Shown here: one piece after another, positions 47,416 through 58,349 of the stretch
Position numbering within the stretch: the first letter of the stretch is position 1
Layout: each line of letters opens with the position of its first letter
Source: Epiperipatus broadwayi
Taxonomy: Eukaryota > Onychophora > Udeonychophora > Euonychophora > Peripatidae
NCBI GenBank assembly: GCA_028023455.1
Contig: JAQFVV010012416.1
Coordinates: forward strand, 8,561,967-8,625,966
Length of the DNA stretch: 64,000 nt
Direction: 5' to 3'
Notes under the pieces: model-generated
The model's database searches: none
What the model saw: the letters and a program-made list of their open reading frames with translations, nothing else
What the model was told of the DNA's origin: nothing
Made by a program: the position numbers and the translations under genes

Positions 47416-47529
47416 AAATTCATAATTGAAAAAAAAATGTCTGAAACAGCTGGACCTGTTTGTTACAGTTCATAAATGTACCCAGCAAAGTATTAATACA
47501 GTTAGCTTTATTAATAGTTTTGGTTGTAA

Positions 47530-47573
47530 ATTTGACATGCGACAGGTTGTGAGTTTGACATGCGACAGCCTTA
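47530..47573 (+). repeat. Small tandem duplication
   Basis: TTTGACATGCGACAG occurs twice, 23 bp apart. Confidence 0.6.
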
Positions 47574-47639
47574 TGGAGAGACATTTATACATTCACCAAT
47601 CAGACAACAGAGAAAATGAGAATTTTATATAAAACTAAT

Positions 47640-49300
47640 TTTAATATTTATTGAATGGACTAATTTGCACATAGTTTTTTCAGTAACACGATTACAAAGA
47701 TATTAAATAATTTATAATTTTAATTAAATAATAAACATGATAAATAATAATTACAATAAAATAATATATTTAAATGCATATTTGAGCTTGATTCCACTCA
47801 CAGATTTTTTAAATATTAGATGAAATATTCAAAAGACGTGTTATACTATTATTTTATATTTTATATTTTTAATAGTTATAAATAAATAAATAACTTTATT
47901 TTTCAAGAGTTTTGCTCTGTATTCAGGAAAGCCCTGCTCACCTGAAAAGCAACAAATTAATCAAATACAAACAGGTTGAGGTGATATATATATTTATTCT
48001 TTATAAACATAATCATTAATAATAACTATAATAGTATGTAATGGTGATAGGAAATAATTAGTTCATGACACGGTTAAATATTTGAATTATAATAACATTA
48101 ATACAAAACTCAAATCTCATATAGCTTTATAGTTTGTAATCTATAAGTTTCATTATATGCTTAGTTCAGTTATTATGAAACTTCACATTACCCATTGCAG
48201 TTCTTATCTTCTTCAACTGATGACTTCTTCAAATTCTGCCAATTTTTGGTCTTTCAGGACCAGCAATATCAGGTCATTCTTTTTTTTACCTATACTTCAG
48301 GAATGTCCCGAGTCAGAGGGGTTTTTTTTTTTGGCCCTCTAGCAGTTTCTAGAATAATCTTACTGCACCGAGCAAGTCCATAAGACATTTGAGTGACTTA
48401 AAGTAACAAAACTGGGTGAGATTTGGTGAACTTTGATCTTCAGAATCTGTCATTCTATCATTCCACCAAACCACATAGGATCTTTAATAGTTACTAGTAC
48501 AAAATGCCTAATTTACAGTAATAAATAGTATAAAATTGCAACATTTTAAAAAAAGTTTTCTTTGCAATAAAAAATCTATTGAGAATGTATCAATTTTTAT
48601 TTATTTATACTTAATTTTAAACTTCCATGTGTCCTTATTGAATCCATTTTTCATGCTCTATTAATCTCTTTTTCTATTTTTAATAATAAATGTGTTATGG
48701 AGTGGCCTTTCATTACATTTTGGGGGGTTTCTGAAATGCAATATTCCATCCAAGTTGAAAACCACTACAAGAAATATACGTAAAGGATTGGCTTTTGTCT
48801 TATCTCCTTATTGTATATTTTTTTTAAATGACATTTACACACTTCAGCCAATTGCTAATATTTTTCTTTATATAATAATTCCAGTATTTTATAAAATGAA
48901 ATCTGAAAATTGTTTTCATTTATTACTTTTTTGATCATTAAAAGCTTAATTATCCAATAATTGTAAATTTCATTTGCAGACTTCCGCGCGAGATGATTTT
49001 CATCAACAATGCTATACCATAGATAACTGAAACGGAAGTAACTGTAGCTTCCACTGATGTACATAATGTAAATAAACTCTTAAAAAATAAAATGGCACCA
49101 CCTGTTCTTTAGAATTTGTTGATATAATGCTTAATTTATTTACACAAGTGTAAATGAGGGAGTGAATATAACAAATAGTGTAATATAATAGAAATTCTCT
49201 CTCAGTTTAAAAGTTGTGTTTAATAATGTTATCTGTTAATTATCATTTAAAAAGAGATGTTTAATTAAAATGACTTTAAAAAGTAAAAGATTATAAAGAG
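47640..49300. other. AT-rich intergenic stretch
   Basis: No gene recognised; the overlapping frames at 48157-48383 and 48692-49064 show no domain. Confidence 0.35.
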
Positions 49301-49313
49301 ATTAAATTGTTTA

Positions 49314-50040
49314 TAAATTATTTTTTGGGTTAAACCATGTATTATTTTCCATTACATATCACTTTCCTTTCTTCGTGCAAGATTTTTTGAAAGCTCTTAA
49401 ACGATAAAACATTTTCTCTCCATAAAGATCAATAATATTATATTTGATGTTTTCACAGTTGAATGATGTAGATATATTATTTTTTGGGTTAAACCGTGTA
49501 TGGAAAATAATACACGGTTTAACCCAAAAAATTGGTATGTAATGAAAAATAATACACGGTTTAACCCAAAAAAATTGGTATATAATGGAAAATAATACAC
49601 AGTTTAACCCCAAAAAATTGATATGTAATGGAATGGAAAATAATGATGGTTTAACCCAAAAAATTGATCTGTAATGGAAAATAATGCATAGTTTAACCCA
49701 AAAAATTGGTATGTAATGGAAAATAATGATGGTTTAACCCAAAAAATTGATCTGTAATGGAAAATAATGCATAGTTTAACCCAAAAAATTGGTATGTAAT
49801 GGAAAATAATGCACGGTTTAACCCAAAAAATTGGTATGTAATGGAAAATAATACATGGTTTAACCCAAAAAAATAATTTATCTACATCATTCAACTGTGA
49901 AAACATCAAATATAATATTATTAATCTTTATATGGGGAGAAATTGTTTTATCGTTTAAGAGTTTTCGAAAAATCTTGCATGAAAAAAAAAAGTGGTATGT
50001 AATGGAAAATAATACACGGTTTAACCCAAAAAATAATTTA
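49314..50040. mobile_element. Long-TIR MITE containing a 42-bp minisatellite
   Basis: Arms of ~170 bp: the left starts TAAATTATTTTTTGGGTTAA and the right, reversed, starts identically; both arms also share the 'aaaacatcaaatataatatta' region and CGTTTAAGAG/CTCTTAAACG. Between the arms lie about nine 42-bp units. A partial relative lies at 56085-56160. AGATTAAATTGTTTA occurs just left (49299-49313) and again at 50248-50262. A TA target site is possible but not proven. Minus-strand frames here (49359-49909) merely translate the 42-bp repeat. Confidence 0.65.
49500..49870 (-). repeat. Minisatellite, ~42-bp unit, about nine copies
   Basis: The unit contains GGTATGTAATGGAAAATAAT, then ACACGGTTTAACCC and AAAAAATT. 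GGTTTAACCC-type blocks recur about every 42 bp from 49516 to 49858, with small length variants. The unit is itself a piece of the element's TIR, so the array grew from the TIR sequence. Confidence 0.75.
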
Positions 50041-50042
50041 AC

Positions 50043-50205
50043 TATGTGTGGAGATGGTAATCTGGACCAACTGATGATTGCTGGTTTAGCATGAAATACG
50101 TGTATTGGTGATTATTTATCTTTTCAACATGTGTGTGATCAGGTGGGTCAGCAATATGAAATGGCAAGGAGAGTTAAGGATCATGTGAAAGTCTGAGTTT
50201 GAATC
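50043..50205 (-). mobile_element. MITE family 1 fragment
   Basis: TGTGTGGAGATGGTAATCTG, GACCAACTGATGATTGCTGG, ATTGGTGATTATTTATC and GAAAGTCTGAGTTTGAATCC match the reverse copy at 22675-23030 and its TIR. Confidence 0.55.
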
Positions 50206-50269
50206 CCGCATACATTACATTCAACCATGAAAACATCAAATATAATAGATTAAATTGTTTATTTAAACA

Positions 50270-51220
50270 GAGAGAATTAATTTGCATAGCAATTTAGAAA
50301 CCACAGATTAACCTGGTGAAGATTTAATACTCCAAAGAGATAAAATTAAAAAAGCAAAATTCTAAATGGATAAAGAAACATATTATTTAAAAGAAGCCTA
50401 TACTTCTATACTACTAGAATACAAAAGATGAAGAATGCAGCTCTCTGTACATTCTAAAACCTAAACAAAACTGGAACTACATATACAGAACATCTTAGAT
50501 GTTATTTCATTTTATTGTATATTTTAGACTTAATAGAGTTTGGTATCAATATGTAATCAGTGTGGATATAATTTCCACTGTATGATGCTTATTATTTATT
50601 GTATAAATAGTTCTATATTAAATTACTATTAGAAATGTAACTTTTTTATTTATGTATTTATTTAGATAAACTGTTCAACTATTATGGAAGTCTATAAAAC
50701 ATGCTGTTTACGCTATTTCTGGTTGAGCTATCTTCACTGGGTAGCTGTCAAAATCAGGTCTCACCTACAAAATAATTTCTCTATTCCACAATCTATTTTG
50801 GACTTTAAACATTTATATTAACTTCCTTCAGATATCCAATTGGCATTTTTATTCAATCCTTTTTTTAACCTTTCGGTTTTTTTCGAAAAGTTTTTATGAT
50901 TCTAAAGTCCGGCATTCTTATAATTTCATCAATAAACAATCACTTCTTAATGTATTTTTTTAGTACTTTTTATATTGTTAATACAATATCCCTCTAACTC
51001 GTAACTCTTCTGATCATTTTCAATATAACTACATTTAAAATCTCCAATCTTTTTTTTCTCTATCTAATTATCCATGTCTTTGCTTCTTATAAATTTAAAC
51101 TCCAAATAAAATACTTAACAGGACATTTTTTAAAATCTAATTTCAATAATCTACATAACAATCTTGTTCTAGTAAAATTTTATTTAACCTTTGCGAGTCT
51201 CATTCATATTTATTGATCAC
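50270..51220. other. AT-rich intergenic stretch
   Basis: Nothing recognised. Confidence 0.35.
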
Positions 51221-51230
51221 TACTTTCATT

Positions 51231-51316
51231 TTTTTTTTTTTAAAGTGTCATAGCATCGGCCGGGACGCGAACCCGCAACCCGGGCAACTGCCTGCTAGTG
51301 CAATGCAGTCACGCTG
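51231..51316 (-). mobile_element. tRNA-like short retroposon, copy 4 (5' truncated)
   Basis: On the minus strand it keeps GCAGGCAGTTGCCCGGGTTG, the B box GGGTTCGCGTCCC and GATGCTATGACAC, with a long A tail (T run at 51229-51241). CTTTCATT flanks both sides (51223-51230 and 51317-51324). Confidence 0.7.
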
Positions 51317-51593
51317 CTTTCATTATCAATTAAGTAATGTTCAAACATTTAAAAGCACTAATTAGCTTTATAACTTAATATCCAATGAGTTTTTTTGTCA
51401 ATACCTGTTTTCATTATCTGCATTGTAAGTTCTACTAATTCTATATGACATTTTGTTAAATTTATCCACATTACACAGTCAATCCTCATACATGTAGTAT
51501 TAATTTCAACTGTATCAAAACAATCTCATTTATTATGTCATTTTATATTCAGGTTATTATCCATTTCCTTATCCTATTTCTAATTGTTTTGCT

Positions 51594-52289
51594 TAAATGT
51601 TTTGAACATTAGCTAAGTAAAGATTTATTCCACATGTTAATTTTGTTAACTGTAGCTGAGCGTGCTTCCGATTCGTGAACCCAGATTCATGCATGCTATG
51701 ATTCTGGCTCCATCTGGTTTCACTTGCTGAAATGTCACTCAGCTACAGTTATAATTAATAATTTGTTAAGCACATACTCATTACCTAAGTAATATATATT
51801 AAGGCTATAACCTTAAACTATGTGCCTAGATGTGACAGAAGGGACCTCTACAAATCTTAATCACAAGATTAATGACTTTAAAAACAAGAACAACCTCTTA
51901 TCTTCGAGCTATTTTTTAATTATGTAATCGAATCTAAAGCATTTTGATTTGAGAGCATAAAGCTATTAACTACTTCACTGATTAAGTCCACAATTTCTAT
52001 ACAAGCTAACGTATGCATGCAAAATCTTTCGGTTTACAGCAAGTCAGTGTGAAACTCTTATAATTAGAAATCTTTTAAGACAATATAATTAAAAAGTAGG
52101 TTGAAGTTAAGAGGCAGCTCTTGTCTTTTAAAGTGGTTAATCTTGTGTTTAAGATTTGTAAAGGTCCCTTCTGTCACATCTAGGTGCATAGTCTTAAGGT
52201 TGCAGCCTTAATATATATTACTCAGCTGCAGTTAGTAAAATGGACATATGGAATAAACTGTTACTTAGCTAACATTTGAAATGTTTAAT
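51594..52289. mobile_element. Long-TIR foldback element, ~0.7 kb, with nested insertion
   Basis: Left arm 51594-51905 and right arm 52090-52289 are inverted copies (TTAGCTAAGTAA; TGTGCCTAGATGTGACAGAA versus TTCTGTCACATCTAGGTGCA; TAATATATATTAAGGC). The left arm is interrupted by 129 bp (51661-51789) absent from the right arm. No coding potential. Confidence 0.65.
51648..51750. repeat. Nested hairpin inside the foldback arm
   Basis: AACTGTAGCTGAG (51648-51660) and CTCAGCTACAGTT (51738-51750) are perfectly complementary. The interior carries a second near-palindrome, CCAGATTCATGCATGC..GATTCTGG (about 51681-51706). Confidence 0.6.
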
Positions 52290-52535
52290 CAAAAACCAAT
52301 AACTCATTTAATGTCCTAAGCAAACTAAAAGAAGGTTAGAATCCTTATTTTATATTTCTTTGTATATATATGTTATTTTGTAATGAAAAAAAAATTAATC
52401 TCACGCTTATCTTCCAATTAATAAAAAACTTTCTAATAAAGTTTCTTTCTTACAAATTTATTCTTATGTTATTTTTTTTCTTAAAAGTAAAAATCTAGAT
52501 ATACAGATATTCAGCTAATTAAATTTTATCTGCAT

Positions 52536-52748
52536 AAAGACAAAACTCTCTATACAGTAGTGCCACTCAATGCAAGCCATAGTAATTCCCAAGGCTCCTC
52601 ACTGATAAAAGCCACAAGCTAGAGACCAGTCTGGGGATATTGCATGAGTAGGCACTAGATTGGGATTTTATGCACAAACCTTCCTGAATCCATTGATTAC
52701 CCTGGCTTGCACTGAGTGGCGCTACTATATGGAGAGTTTTGCCTCTGT
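52536..52748. mobile_element. Foldback family 2 copy
   Basis: Ends AGACAAAACTCTCTATACAG and GTATATAGTAG-type complement with AGAGTTTTGCCTCTGT. The hammerhead-like core is decayed (CTGATAA, GAGAC). Confidence 0.65.
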
Positions 52749-52799
52749 GTTAACAACTTGTGTAAGCATAAAGAATGGTGATAATGTGATATTAATTTT

Positions 52800-54600
52800 T
52801 TTCTGCTAGAAAAAATATTAATTCTAATAAAATTGTATTGAAAAAATTAATTGTATCGATTTTTAAAATAAAAATATTTGTTTAATATAAATATAAAAGC
52901 CAATTTGAATGCTTAGATTCTTAGGGGATTCTAATCACATCTGTCACTATTCTATCACTGCACAAGATCACATAATGAATTGTATAAAGAAAACATTAAA
53001 TGTATTAATTACTTTATTTATAAACTTATGCTAAAAAAATTTGGTCAGAATGATGAGAGGTAAAAATAATGTAACATATCATCTTAAGCAAAAATATATA
53101 TTTTGTATAGCAATTGGACAAATACCTATATTAATCTCATATATGTGATTATAACATTGCTTTTCACATGGAAAGAATTTTAAGAATGTTAATGCGAATA
53201 TTAATCATATTACTTAGTATAGACTGTAATGTTCTTAATTTTCCTTATGTTAGAAGTTGTGTTACAATTGCATGTAGTTTATTACATTTTAATGATGGAA
53301 TTTTCATAAATTATTAATAGTAAAGGATCACTGTACACTTTAAAAACTAAATATATTTTGTACAAAACAAATAAATAATATTTAACAGTATCAATTATAA
53401 AATTAACATATTAGAAGCTAAATCTTATAATGTTATGAATAATGGTATTTAGGTGTCCTCTATCAGTTCATTATTTAAGTAAAATGTAAAATATATTTTA
53501 TCTATATATGTAAAATCCATGTGAATGTATATTTGTCTCTAATACTTTACTGGAGTGCCCTCTGAATTTTTTATTCAAAGGACATTTCATAATCTTATTA
53601 TACATAGTTGTGTAACACTGTCAAATTCACATGTCAAATATAAGTTATATTTAGAAATTTTAATTTTAATTGAGCTTTAAATAAAGCTAAATTTATTAAT
53701 ATCTTGCCAGGTAAATTTCTGAAGTGTACCAAACAGTTTATTACAAAGATGACGGCTTTTCGGGCCAGGTACATTTCTCACATTTATTTATATAATATTA
53801 AAATCTTTTGTTTAATTTACATTAAATCTTTAAAACATTTTGTTAAAGCAACCAAATAAAAAAACTTTTACAAAAATGGCGGCCTTTCCATAGACCGGGT
53901 ACAGTCACGAAAGTAGTACTGAGTGATGTAGTTCACTAAAAATTCCTGACATAAATTGTTAATAAGCAATCCTTATAAAAACGAACAAACTATTGTAAAA
54001 ATTTGGTAGAAAAGAGTATTTATAGTAAAATATACAGTATTCTGAAAAAGTATTAATAATTATTTAACAGTAAACTTGTTCTCGTGCAATTAAATGTATG
54101 TTAAACAAAAAAGGTTGCAAATTTATGAATTAATTACAGACTTATTCAATGCAGAAAAAATAGAACTTGAATTTTTTTTCATAAACAAACAATGCTTTAT
54201 TATAAATAAATCTTTTATAAATAGTCAAAATAAGAGTCATAGATCACATGACCCTATTCTCTTAAGCTTGTAAGTTATAAACAGTGAGGATTGCCAATTC
54301 CTCAACAAGCTTTGTGATAAACGCTTAGCCAGAGAAAGCATTTAAAATATCTCTGTCAGGAACCCTTTCCCCCAAAACCCCTGACCATGGTTTCATACTT
54401 TTATAAGATTCAAATATATATGTTTTCTGAATTAAGTGTGGGCAAAATAAAACTTTTAAGCAGAAACATAGCATCTGTAATAAAATAAAATAAAAACTAT
54501 TAATAATTGCTTATTTAATTGTAAATTTACTCTGATTTAATTAATAAAAGAATAAAATCATAATAAATGGTTTACCTCTTTTTATATCTTTGGAAAAAAG
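52800..54600. other. AT-rich stretch with one family 4 relative
   Basis: 53745-53905 carries the reverse of repeat family 4 (TTAATTTACATTAAATCTTT and 'ggcggc'). Otherwise nothing recognised. Confidence 0.35.
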
Positions 54601-54624
54601 AATAATGGAATTTAGTCAGTGACA

Positions 54625-54895
54625 AAGGTATAGGGGGCAGAACTGCTTAGAATTATATATCTAGTGAGTTATTTGTTTTTATGCTGGGTTTGCGAAAAGA
54701 TAAGGGGGATTTAGATATAAAGGCCATAGAGTTGAGAAAGATTATGTTGTGGAAATGGGATGGGGCAGAATATGGGAAGACTTAGAGTGGAGAATGGGAA
54801 ATAAAGTGGCTAACAGGTTTATCTGGGCATAATTGCCGAGATATTCTTGACTTCATTTAAGAAGAAGCCAAAATACATCACATCACATCTAAATT
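54625..54895 (+). repeat. Dispersed repeat family 3, copy 2
   Basis: Matches 41290-41590 through TTTAGATATAAAGGCCATAG, GGAGAATGGGAAA, ATCTGGGCATAA and the tail CATCACATCACATCTA. Confidence 0.55.
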
Positions 54896-55189
54896 CTGAA
54901 TTTCAAACTATGATAATACAAAGTTCACAAAATTGGTCTCAGGGGAAATTTTTTCATCAGTTATGCTAATAATAAGTTAATAAAAAAACTCCCGATTGCT
55001 CATATTCATAACATTTAATACTAATAAAAAATAATTAATTTCTCACTTGTTTTCAAGAATAATTTACAACAGTTTTTAATATCTATGTCTTACAGTAATT
55101 TATGAGAAATAACTAAGAATATTCTTATTGCATATCATGTATCCTTTTTAGTATTTATTTAAAAAACATGATAAATATATAATTGGGTT

Positions 55190-55860
55190 GTGGAGATGCT
55201 AATATTGAAGGTAGAATAATAAGATTGTATAAGATTCACAGATGATATAGGTCTTGTTTTTAAAATAAAAGAAATCTCAGATATATGTTAAACATATTAA
55301 TGGACTGATGTATGGAATAAGAATTAATGTAGTTATGACAAAGATTTATGGGTGAAAACGAATATAAAAAATGTAGGCAAAACTTGGGGATGAAGTGATT
55401 CAACATATGAATGGTTTAAAATATTTGGGAAAATGATAAGTGAAGAGGAAAGAAGAAAAATAACATTTAAAAAAATAATAATTGCAAGAAAATGCATTTA
55501 CTAAAACGAAAAGAATATTATATAAACCTTTGAAGAGAAAATTGAGAAAGACATTCATTGTGCTATGTGGGGAGTGTTATGTTATATAGTTGTGAGACAG
55601 AAATACTGAATAATAAAATTAAATGTAGATTGAAGAATTTTGAGATATGGGTGTAAAAAAATGGGAAGGATTAATTGAGAAATAGAATGACACATAAAAA
55701 GTTTTGATGAGAGTGAATAATGATAAAAAATTAATTAAAGAGATTGAATCCAGAAAGAGAAACTGGATCAGAAATATATTGAGAAAAACAATTATTTAAT
55801 GAGAGATATTTTGGAAGGAATGGTGGATGGCAAGAAAATAAAAGTTTGAAAAAAATTTAT
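55190..55860 (+). pseudogene. Decayed LINE reverse transcriptase fragment (second family)
   Basis: Across frameshifts the plus strand gives RFTDDIGLVFKIKEIS (motif C, F(T/A)DD), FGKMISEEERRKITFKK (the 'LG..I..DG....EI..R' block), KTFIVLCGECYVI (the 'W.V..YG.E' block), IEEF.DMGVKKW and RKRNWIRNILRK. This order is typical of animal LINE ORF2 thumb and C-terminal regions. Upstream palm, finger and endonuclease domains are not visible. Confidence 0.6.
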
Positions 55861-56370
55861 CTTACTAAATGATGTAAAGAATGGACTGAGTTATTTAGAG
55901 TTAAAGAATTACACAAAAAACATAATATAATAGAGAAAAAATTGACTTTAACCATCCATGAACCAAACAGGTGTTTTATTTGCCACATCCAAAAATTTAC
56001 TTTCAAAAAAAATTCATAAAAAAACAAGCAATTATTTTACTTCCAACTTTTAACCAGTTATATATATATATAATATTATATTTAAGGTTTTCACAGTTGT
56101 ATAATATAGATAAATTATTATTTTTGGGACTAAACCGTGTGTTATTTTGCATTACAAACCGATATTTCAATGAACTAGCATTGCCCTTGTCAAGGTTGAC
56201 TTTTGAAAGAAAAATCATTAGATCTCAAACAGTAACATGATTGAGTGTGAGATGAGAAATGAGATTCAACTTGAAGTAGTTCAGCATTCACAATATGGGG
56301 CTTATCAAAATGTTTATTTCCCTCAGTTTTGTCACCTATTAATTTTAAGTTAATATTAGAAGACATTTTA

Positions 56371-56762
56371 AATACAAGCTTATTAAATTAAGTCACATGA
56401 TATATGACTTGATTTTCTTGCAATTATTGTTAGTTCTTCTAAGGCTTTGGCAATTTTATATTGTTTGTCCCATATGGCTATTTAAATTAGATAGCTGGAT
56501 TTGAAGACATATGGATGTCTAGATGTTTTACTTAATAGTTAAACATTAGATAAAGTGTTGGGTTTGTCCTGGTATTTTAAATCTAATGCTTCAATATCCT
56601 AGTGCCTCACTGATGAAAACCTGAACTAGAAATTGGTCTGAGGATAGGGATATTCTGAAAAGCTTGTTAAGAGCTATCGGCACACTCATTATATAACATT
56701 TATAATACAAGCTTATTAAATTAAGTCACATGATATGTGACTTGAAGTCCTTGCAATTATAT
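56371..56762 (+). repeat. ~334-bp hammerhead repeat (retrozyme-like), locus 2
   Basis: One full unit plus a partial second one: ACAAGCTTATTAAATTAAGT begins at 56373 and 56707, and the interior matches 34300-34610 (for example ATAGCTGG.TTTGAAGACATA and GGATGTCT). No reading frame. Its ends are direct repeats of ~55 bp. Confidence 0.6.
56593..56654 (+). ncRNA. Hammerhead candidate, intact stem I, decayed stem II
   Basis: Outer stem I AATATCCT (56593-56600) with GGGATATT (56647-56654). Inner stem I CCTCA (56605-56609) with TGAGG (56639-56643). Core CTGATGA (56610-56616), GAAAT (56629-56633) and GTC ending at 56638. Stem II (56617-56628) no longer pairs, so activity is doubtful, but stem I is better than in the 34.5 kb copy. 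Confidence 0.5.
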
Positions 56763-56769
56763 ATATATA

Positions 56770-58340
56770 TGGATGTGAGTAAATTATTTAATGTGGGAAT
56801 TTTTTATATAAATGAAGTTAAATTGGTGATAGCCAAGGAGTCTGAAGTGTAGAAATCAATCGGAGTAGAGAAAAAATAGAGAAAATATTGCTTTAAAAAT
56901 AGTGAATTAATATAGCACTTTTGTACAAAATGCCTACAATAATAAACAAGCAATAAACAAATCACTCATAGGTTAGGGCTACAATTTTATCAACTTAAGA
57001 TTTTGACTTATTCTAAATTTAGTTGGACACATTACTGTGATGAAGATCATTAAAATAATATCCTATTTTATTTATAGTAATTAGATAATGATTAACACTA
57101 ACCTATTGCTATTTTTTTCATTAATATACATGCCTGTTTCATAATTCAGTAAGAACAAAATAGTTTAAATATATTTTAATGAGAACTAAGACCTAGACAA
57201 AAGATGATTGATAATCTATAGGCGATAATTTATTAACTAACGTCATATCCTTTTTAAATACAATGTCAAATATCTGCATAAAATTATTCACATAAACATA
57301 AATATGATAACTTAGTACACACAAAAATAGATAAACAACCATGTATTTTTAATGTGTTATTATTTATATTCATGGTTGCATCTGCATGTTAGTTTCATAC
57401 TTATTCTGATGAATAACAGTTATATAATATCTTTATAATATTATCAAAATACCAATAAAATGATATATTATTTAACAATATATATATTTTATAGTAAAAA
57501 GAAAAAATGTATCATTATTTTTATATTTTACGATAGTTTATTCTCATAGTCTCTCTAAAGTTTTCTGAATGCTTATGGTATATTTTCTGGATATAAATGT
57601 TTTCGAAATCTTCCTGAATAAATTAAAATTATTATTAGAGAAATTAAAACTTTCGTTCTAAATAAACAACATAAACAAACTTCATTTTTCCAGAAGTATA
57701 TTTAATACAATACAAAAATAAGTTTTACTATCAATAGATATATACCAATTAGCATTGTTCCAATCAATTTATTTTAAATCAAATCATCCAGATATTAACA
57801 TTTTTAAAAAAAGCCTTATTAACTTTCGGAAACACGTTAACTCTTTGGCGCTATAGTTTTATTCTTCCTTAACTTTGAATAAAATATAGTCACATTCATT
57901 TATATCCATAAAAGTCAAATAATATATAACTAAACTAAAAACAATGCCCAACCTTTTACATCAATCGTTGAAATTCTTGATATTTATTAGAAAATAAATA
58001 AACTATACAATATTATTTGAATTCAACAACGTAATAATAATAATATATATATACTTTTTTGTATATTTTTTAATTACAATTTTATTTTTCAAAAAAATAA
58101 CCAAATAATTAGCAATTTTAATAATTTATTAGTTTTTTCATAGTATATTTCCAAGACAAACAAAATAGGATTGATAATTTACAGTTATTGATAGGATATA
58201 TTTTCAAAATAATCAAATAAAAACATATTCAGTTACCGACAATATTGCACAATCTTTAATAAATAGTTTAATCAATAATATATATTAAATTACTCTTGAT
58301 TACAATTAGTTTTCAAAATATAATTACATAAATGGACGTG
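56770..58340. other. AT-rich intergenic stretch
   Basis: Nothing recognised. Confidence 0.4.
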
Positions 58341-58349
58341 TAATTATTG

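Noticed and set aside
49500-49870. CRISPR-like array
   Set aside because: The repeats are contiguous with no unique spacers, in a eukaryotic transposon context.
49359-49909. Two repetitive minus-strand frames rich in WVKPCIIFHY-like repeats, looking like a repeat protein
   Set aside because: They are direct translations of the 42-bp minisatellite (42 is a multiple of 3, so frames stay open). No independent coding evidence.
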